The notes under the pieces: model-generated
What the model saw: the letters and a program-made list of their open reading frames with translations, nothing else
What the model was told of the DNA's origin: nothing
The model's database searches: none
In this document: positions 8,680 through 12,908 of the stretch, in pieces
Layout of the letters: each line of letters begins with the position of its first letter
Numbering within the stretch: the first letter of the stretch is position 1
NCBI GenBank assembly: GCA_036939355.1
Contig: JALLAP010001260.1
Coordinates: 1 to 12,908 of the forward strand
Reading direction: 5' to 3'
From: Thalassiosira profunda
Lineage: Eukaryota; Bacillariophyta; Thalassiosirophyceae; Thalassiosirales; Thalassiosiraceae
Length of the DNA: 12,908 nt
Made by a program: the position numbers and the translations under genes

Positions 8680-8716
8680 TGGCGGCGGCCGCGCCCGTCC
8701 CGGCACCAGTCGTCGG
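8680..8716. repeat. 37-bp inverted copy of 9357-9393 at the duplication junction
   Basis: The bases between the two duplicated blocks are the exact reverse complement of 9357-9393, inside the last exon of the YPDW gene. Neither breakpoint shows clear microhomology. The pattern fits a fold-back template switch: out of the first block, a short inverted run, then into the second block. Confidence 0.85.
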
Positions 8717-8811
8717 GCGGCGCTGGCCGCATCCGCAAAAGGTTGGGTCGAGCATGACGCAAACAGGGAGGCCGCTAGCAGCAGCGTCGATAGGAAGCGC
8801 GTGCCCGCCAT
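8717..8811 (-). pseudogene. Duplicated 5' fragment of the VWA gene (signal peptide only)
   Basis: From 8811 the minus strand repeats the start codon and first 31 residues of the VWA protein (MAGTRFLSTLLLAASLF through ADAASA). It then runs into the inverted insert and out-of-frame sequence from the YPDW fragment, ending at about 8539 after 90 codons. It keeps the whole upstream region, so if the locus is real it could be transcribed and give a short secreted chimeric peptide. More probably it is a dead fragment or an artefact. Confidence 0.65.
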
Positions 8812-9315
8812 TGTCGATCGTCGCTTTGTGGAATTGCGGTCGCACAGGTCGCCAACGCCGAGCAGTCGTCAACAGCAGCCGCCCTTCACTTGCTTGCACG
8901 CCCTTCTCTGTCCCAGTCTGTGAGGAGAGTCTGAGGAGGGGCCAGGAGTTTTCATTATAATTTTCAAAAGGTTTCAAAAGCTTGAATTGAAATTAAAATT
9001 TAGCGTCAGATTTTGCTGCTGTCAGATTTTGCTGCTTCTGGTGCAAGCCTGCTGATGTAGCATGGCCCTGGAAACGGCGCTCGACGCTGCCCCTCCCCCC
9101 GGAGTAGTCGCCTTCGTGTCCTCCCCGTCCGTTTCGAGTACCTATTATTTGTCGAGTCTTGTCTAATATTGTAATTACTCCCCAGAGAGGCTAGCTCGTC
9201 TCGCAATCGTCGTTCCACCAATTCCGCTCGTCGCAGCATTGCTGCTTTGTCGGGTACAAATTGTCCCACGCTTGGGCGTGCCCTCCGCAGGGCACCGCTC
9301 CATCGCAGTCTTGAA
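8717..9315. repeat. 599-bp direct duplication, copy 2
   Basis: This is the second copy of 8081-8679. It continues without a break into the intact last exon of the YPDW gene, so its right edge is native. Its left edge abuts the inverted insert. If the duplication is false, the native distance between the two genes is 636 bp shorter, leaving about 379 bp between them. Confidence 0.9.
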
Positions 9316-11319
9316 CGCAGAAGCCCCTGCCCCAATCCATGTACCAATCGCCCGATCCGACGACTGGTGCCGGGACGGGCGCGGCCGCCGCCACCGTTCC
9401 GATGCAGGCATCGTAGTTCCACTGGTAGTTGCGGTTGCAGCAATCGACCTGCGCGTCGAACATCCAGATCGACGGGTTCTGCGTCATGTACGCCGGTTCG
9501 TTTCCATCGTTGCGACAGACGTGGTCGGTGCTTAGCCAATCCGGATACCACATGGTCCTGGTCGCCGCGGGAGTCGGAGCCGCCACAGGGGACGCCCCCG
9601 GCGAGGTCCCGAGACATTCGTCCAGATTCCAGTTGTAGTTGGTCGTGCAGCAATCGAGCAGAGTATCGTGCATCCACACCTCCGGGGCGACGTTCATATA
9701 CTGCGGTTGGGCGCCGTCGTTCTTGCAAATGTGCTCGCTGCCGCCGAAGTCCGGGTAGTACATTCCCGTGATGGCCGTCGACCGCCCCACGCACGCGTCG
9801 TAGTTCCAGTTGTAGTGTTCCGTGCAGCAGTCTTCTTTGTTCGCGAACACTGCAGAGAGAACGGGCACGTGACGTGAGCGCTTTTGCAAAGGCAGCTGTG
9901 CAGCGACGAAACGAGACGAGGAGGCAAAACTCACTGTAGTAGACGTAGTTATCGCGCATGTACGGCGGCTCGTTGCCGTCGTCGACGCACCCCTCGTTGC
10001 TTCCCTCCCAATCAGGGTACCAGAGCGCCTTGACGCAGGTGCCCCGGACGTTGCCCATGCAGCCATCGTAGTTCCACCCAAAGTACGTTGTGCAACACTC
10101 GTCGAGGGTGGAGTAGAGATACCACGAGGGAGATGCCGACATATACGCCGGCTCGTTGCCATCGTTGACGCAGCCTGTCCCGCCCGGGCTCCAGTCGGGG
10201 TAGTAGAGATGCATCGTTTCCGGATCTGTCGGCCTGCGTTTTGAGATTGCGGAGAGAGGTAATGTCAGTATCGGATGCACTAAAAGGACACGAACGATGT
10301 GTGTTGCAGCAGGTACTTGGACTTACGCCATGGAGGGAGTGCAGCTCGGCAACTCCGACGGCTGGCTCGATGGCTGACTGCTCGGCTGTTTCGAGGGCAC
10401 CGACGAGGGTGCCTCGGATGGCGAGCTCGACGGTTGGCTCGACGGCTGTTTCGAGGGCACACTTGAGGGCGCCTCGGACGGCGAGCTGGAGGGCACGCCG
10501 CTCGGCGCTTCGGAAGGCACGCTCGAGGGCATTTCAGACGGCGAACTCGAAGGTTGGCCCGACGGTGCCTCCGAGGGCGACGAACTCGGCATCTCACTCG
10601 GCTGGCTTGAAGGCTGGCCGCTTGGGGCCTCCGACGGAGACGAACTCGGCTGCGCCGACGGCGTGCCCGACGGCATCGGGCTGGGCGCCTCGCTCGGCTG
10701 CGGACTCGGCTGCTCGGACGGCGCGGTTGTCAAGCACCCGATGCAGTACGCGCACCCCAAACTCGGCACGCCGGTATTCCAATCGCCGTGCGTTTCCACC
10801 GGAGCGCCCGTGTTGACCTGACGGTAGCACGTGCACAGATTGTTCGTGGCGTCGCCGGCGTCCTCCTCGAAGCCGACGCCGACCAAATCAGAGTAAAGGG
10901 CGAGTGGCCCCAGGGCGGCGTCGGTGCAGTAATCGTAGCAGCCCGGCTCGTCGTTCGTATGGGGGCCCGCGATCAGGTCCGCGCCCGACTGCGCCGTGGC
11001 GACGTCGTACGAGTTGGAGTCTTGATCGAGGAGCTCGCCCTCCCCCAGTAAGTGGACGGGGTCGCCGCCCGGCCACCCGGTGGGGTCGGCGCACTGGGCC
11101 GCGGCCTGGCGTGGAAAGACGACGATCAATGTTGTTCCATTTGCAAACAAATGCGTGAGAGACGGTGTGGCCGAGCATCAATCATCGCGTGCATACTGCG
11201 CGCCCCGTCGTGCGAACGTGGCAATTGCATGGGGCCGCACCAAACAGCAAACAACTCACCGTGGCTGCGGCCGAGAGGAGGAGGAGGGACCGCAGGGGCG
11301 TCGTCGACGAGGGCGGCAT
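9191..11319 (-). CDS. Secreted PSxx-stalk protein with five YPDW Trp/Cys repeats, four exons, 598 aa
   Basis: Exons are 11319-11260, 11105-10327, 10233-9935 and 9849-9191. The introns (154, 93 and 85 bp) have GTGAGT, GTAAGT and GTGAGT donors and CAG acceptors, and phases 0, 2 and 1 are consistent. Exon 1 encodes a signal peptide (MPPSSTTPLRSLLLLSAAAT) that runs into AAAQC. A Cys-rich domain follows (about 25-145, with PGCYDYCTDAALGPLAL, CTCYRQ and CAYCIGCL), then a Pro/Ser stalk of PSxx units (149-279). Five repeats come next: 287-349, 350-408, 409-477, 478-545 and a divergent 546-598. Each carries YPDW, C-x-NDG-x-x-P-x-YM, a CC pair and Y-x-WN-x-D-x-C; the last lacks the NDG-P-YM part. There is no transmembrane helix, so it is probably secreted or wall-bound. 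Similar stalks and repeats occur in diatom secreted proteins, but I know no assigned biochemical function; the repeats could be disulphide-rich binding modules. I chose the start at 11319, rather than the ATG at 11150, because it supplies the signal peptide. Confidence 0.85.
10330..10721 (-). repeat. PSxx tetrapeptide-coding minisatellite
   Basis: About 32 imperfect 12-bp units encode PSEA, PSSS, PSSQ, PSGQ, PSKQ, PSSV and similar. A longer unit (EAPSSVPSKQPSSQPSS) appears twice. It forms an extended, probably O-glycosylated stalk between the Cys-rich head and the YPDW repeats. Copy number may vary between alleles. Confidence 0.85.
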
Positions 11320-11829
11320 CGTCGCTTGTCGAGAGTAGGTACTTGCAATGGGGGGTGTACCGTCCGATAGGGGGCCGGATCAACAGAGAAATGAAGCCGT
11401 CGCCGCGTCGTCCGAACCGCTAGCTGCAATGATGGTTTCAGGGACACCGATGCGGTCGAGAGTGGAGAGGAGAGCATGGGCACTGGCTGTTGGTGCCGAT
11501 GGAGGCGGCACATGCTATCCTGATCGGCCCTGCTTTGCTTCGTGAGCAGACAAAACCTCTCGGGAGGGCGCAGGTAGATCAGTACGACCGGGGTGCCGGT
11601 TGGGAGAGGTCACAGAGTTGAGGTACCTCACTAAAGTAAGTAGTACTGTATACCTACATACAAAGGAATCAGTACCAAATTAGGAGGGAACCTTGAAATT
11701 TTTGAGAAAAAAGGGCGATAGATCGCCCGCGCCCGCCTCTGCCTCGCTCTGCCTCTCTCCGCGCTCGGCCCCACAACTAACGTTGCTGACCAGCCCCAGG
11801 CCATAATTCAGACCAGCACCGCCTCAACC
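11320..11829. promoter_or_regulatory. Divergent intergenic region between the YPDW gene and the SNARE gene
   Basis: These 510 bases lie between two diverging start codons. The centre (about 11630-11710) is AT-richer, with TAAAGTAAGTAGTACTGTA and a short run of A. The last 100 bases before the SNARE ATG are C- and T-rich (CGCCCGCCTCTGCCTC), as expected for a leader, ending CTCAACCATG. There is no convincing TATA box, RNA gene or conserved ORF. Confidence 0.5.
11713..11728. repeat. 16-bp near-perfect palindrome
   Basis: GGGCGAT-AG-ATCGCCC has 7-bp arms around AG, right after a run of A and about 100 bases before the SNARE start. It could be a dimeric transcription-factor site; it could also be chance. 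Confidence 0.45.
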
Positions 11830-12908
11830 ATGAGCGACAACAAGCTCCGCTGCGCCCTCGTCTACCGCCTCGACGGCTCCGCCCCCTCGGGAGGGGGCGA
11901 CGACGCCGCCGGCGACGGCATCGCCCTCTCCAACCTCTCGTCGTCCGTCACCCTCCTCGCGAAATATGACCACGCGCACGAGTACGAGGCCCACGCCGGA
12001 TCGAGCGGGGGATTGTACGGGGACAAGGAGAAGAATTACGCCGAGGCCGTGGCGATGGTGGTGGGGGGCGATCCGCCGGGTGGGGTGAGCGAGGAGGGTA
12101 CCATCGGGGGATTCAAGGTGGTGCAGAGCGATATGCACCAGGTGGTGTACGGGGCCGATTCGGAGGGGCTGTGTGAGTTGAATGAATGGATGTTGTTGGT
12201 TGGTTGTTGGGCGGAAGGAGTGGGACAATCGCGGGAGTCTACAATACAACGGTTTCCAGGGGATCAGGGAAATGATTTGCAAACTCTGTACTCACCTGCA
12301 CCCTTTTGCTCGTATCACGTGTTGGATCTTAACGGAACCTCCCTAACGCAGGCCTCGCCGTCATCACCGGCCTGAAATACCCCTCCCGCACGGCCGTCCA
12401 GANAACGGAACCTCCCTAACGCAGGCCTCGCCGTCATCACCGGCCTGAAATACCCCTCCCGCACGGCCGTCCAGATGCTCGCGGAGCTCTACCCGTCGTA
12501 CTCCGAACAATTCGCCCTCCAGGCCAAGTCGGCCACCACCAACGCCCTCTCGAAAAAGTCCAAAAGCCTCCTCAAGGAGCACTGCGCCAAGTACGACGAT
12601 TCCTCCAAGGTCGACAAGGCCTCGGCCCTCAACACCAAGATCGACGAGGTCAAGGTCCAAATGCAGGACAACATCGCGTCGATGCTCAAGAACACGGAAC
12701 AGGCGGAGAGCCTCGCGGAGCGGTCGAACCAGCTCAACGAGCAGGCGAACGTCTTCCAGAAGAAGAGCAAGGATTTGCGCAAGCAGATGCGGTGCAAGAA
12801 CATCAAGATGACGGCGATTTTGGTGACGCTCGTGGTGGGGATCCTGGTCATCGTGCTGGTGCCGCTGATCATGCGGGCGAAGAAGGCGGCGTCGGGGGGA
12901 CGGATGCT
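11830..12908 (+). CDS. Longin-type R-SNARE (VAMP-like), two exons, 3' end outside the window
   Basis: Exon 1 is 11830-12172; exon 2 begins after CAG at 12424 and is open to 12908. The donor is T|GTGAGT (phase 1). The apparent intron of 252 bp falls to 179 bp once the 73-bp false insertion at 12331-12475 is removed. Residues 1 to about 140 form a longin domain (CALVYRL, VTLLAKYD, FKVVQSDMHQVVYGADSEGL, LAVITGLKYPSRTAVQMLAE). The SNARE motif covers about 187-243 (IDEVKVQMQDNIASMLKN, ANVFQKKSKDLRKQM) and leads into CKNIKM and a transmembrane helix (about 243-265). Such proteins drive fusion of secretory or endosomal vesicles; subfamily (VAMP7/VAMP72-like) is inferred from the layout. Aligned by KN-x-K and the heptads to VAMP2 VLERD and VAMP72 VLDRG, the ionic-layer Arg is Asn204 here (MLKNTEQ). 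A short basic tail (RAKKAASGGRM) follows the helix, and the stop is not reached. Confidence 0.88.
12331..12475. repeat. Assembly join: 72-bp direct duplication around N12403
   Basis: Bases 12331-12402 recur at 12404-12475 across one N. The copy spans the splice acceptor and the start of SNARE exon 2, so two acceptors are visible (12349-12351 and 12422-12424). Only the second leads into an open frame; the first hits the N and shifts. Confidence 0.92.

Noticed and set aside
8555..8977. 140-aa minus ORF starting MKPFENYNENSW
   Set aside because: It runs through intergenic and antisense-frame sequence of the duplication and only by chance joins the frame of the YPDW fragment; no independent support.
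11150..11150. Alternative start codon (MFANGTTLIVVF) for the YPDW gene
   Set aside because: It lies in the first intron. The ATG at 11319 gives a proper signal peptide that splices in phase to the Cys-rich domain through a good GTGAGT donor and CAG acceptor.
11160..11230. tRNA-like GTGTGGCCGAGC string inside the first intron of the YPDW gene
   Set aside because: There is no matching acceptor stem and no TTCGAATCC-type T arm; it does not fold as a tRNA by eye.
1..12908. CRISPR arrays, insertion sequences or bacterial operons
   Set aside because: The introns, targeting signals and gene families are eukaryotic, and no spaced repeat array or transposase was seen.

Overview
The window looks like nuclear DNA of a diatom, most likely a centric one close to Thalassiosira. 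Coding is GC-rich and dense. Genes are broken by short GT-AG introns (74 to about 180 bp). One product carries a diatom-style plastid presequence, with Phe after the predicted signal-peptide cleavage. Another carries the PSxx tetrapeptide stalk common in secreted diatom proteins. The assignment rests on these traits; no search was run.

Layout, left to right. (1) 1-217, minus: a possible terminal fragment of an unknown gene. (2) 355-1931, minus: a three-exon plastid bestrophin of 475 aa, a candidate chloride/bicarbonate channel. (3) 1932-2438: a divergent promoter. Its bestrophin-proximal part holds three TGACG(T/C) boxes like the CO2/cAMP-responsive elements known from Phaeodactylum carbonic anhydrase genes. 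(4) 2439-5753, plus: ankyrin-repeat coding sequence, best read as one two-exon gene of 1001 aa but possibly two tandem genes. (5) 5959-8175, minus: a two-exon type I membrane protein of 713 aa with a Cache-like segment, a VWA domain with a complete MIDAS, a second Cache-like segment, one transmembrane helix and an NPVY-containing tail. It resembles the calcium-channel alpha2-delta family. (6) 8081-9315: a 599-bp direct duplication with an inverted 37-bp insert at the junction. (7) 9191-11319, minus: a four-exon secreted protein of 598 aa with a PSxx stalk and five Trp/Cys-rich YPDW repeats. (8) 11320-11829: a divergent promoter. (9) 11830 to the window end, plus: a longin-type R-SNARE (VAMP-like) that has Asn where the ionic-layer Arg is expected.

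The assembly has a systematic fault. Every N (2862, 3736, 5472, 12403) is a single base between two copies of the same 72 bp. Each join inserts 73 false bases and shifts the downstream frame by +1. Removing one copy plus the N at each join restores every affected gene, so these are not true frameshifts or pseudogenes. The 599-bp duplication may also be artificial, but it has a different structure.

The genes do not form an operon-like pathway. The shared theme is membrane and secretory biology: a plastid anion channel, a surface VWA receptor-like protein, a secreted or wall protein and a vesicle-fusion SNARE. The items most worth following up are the possible CO2-responsive promoter of the bestrophin, the integrin-like layout of the VWA protein, the YPDW repeat family and the unusual SNARE centre.
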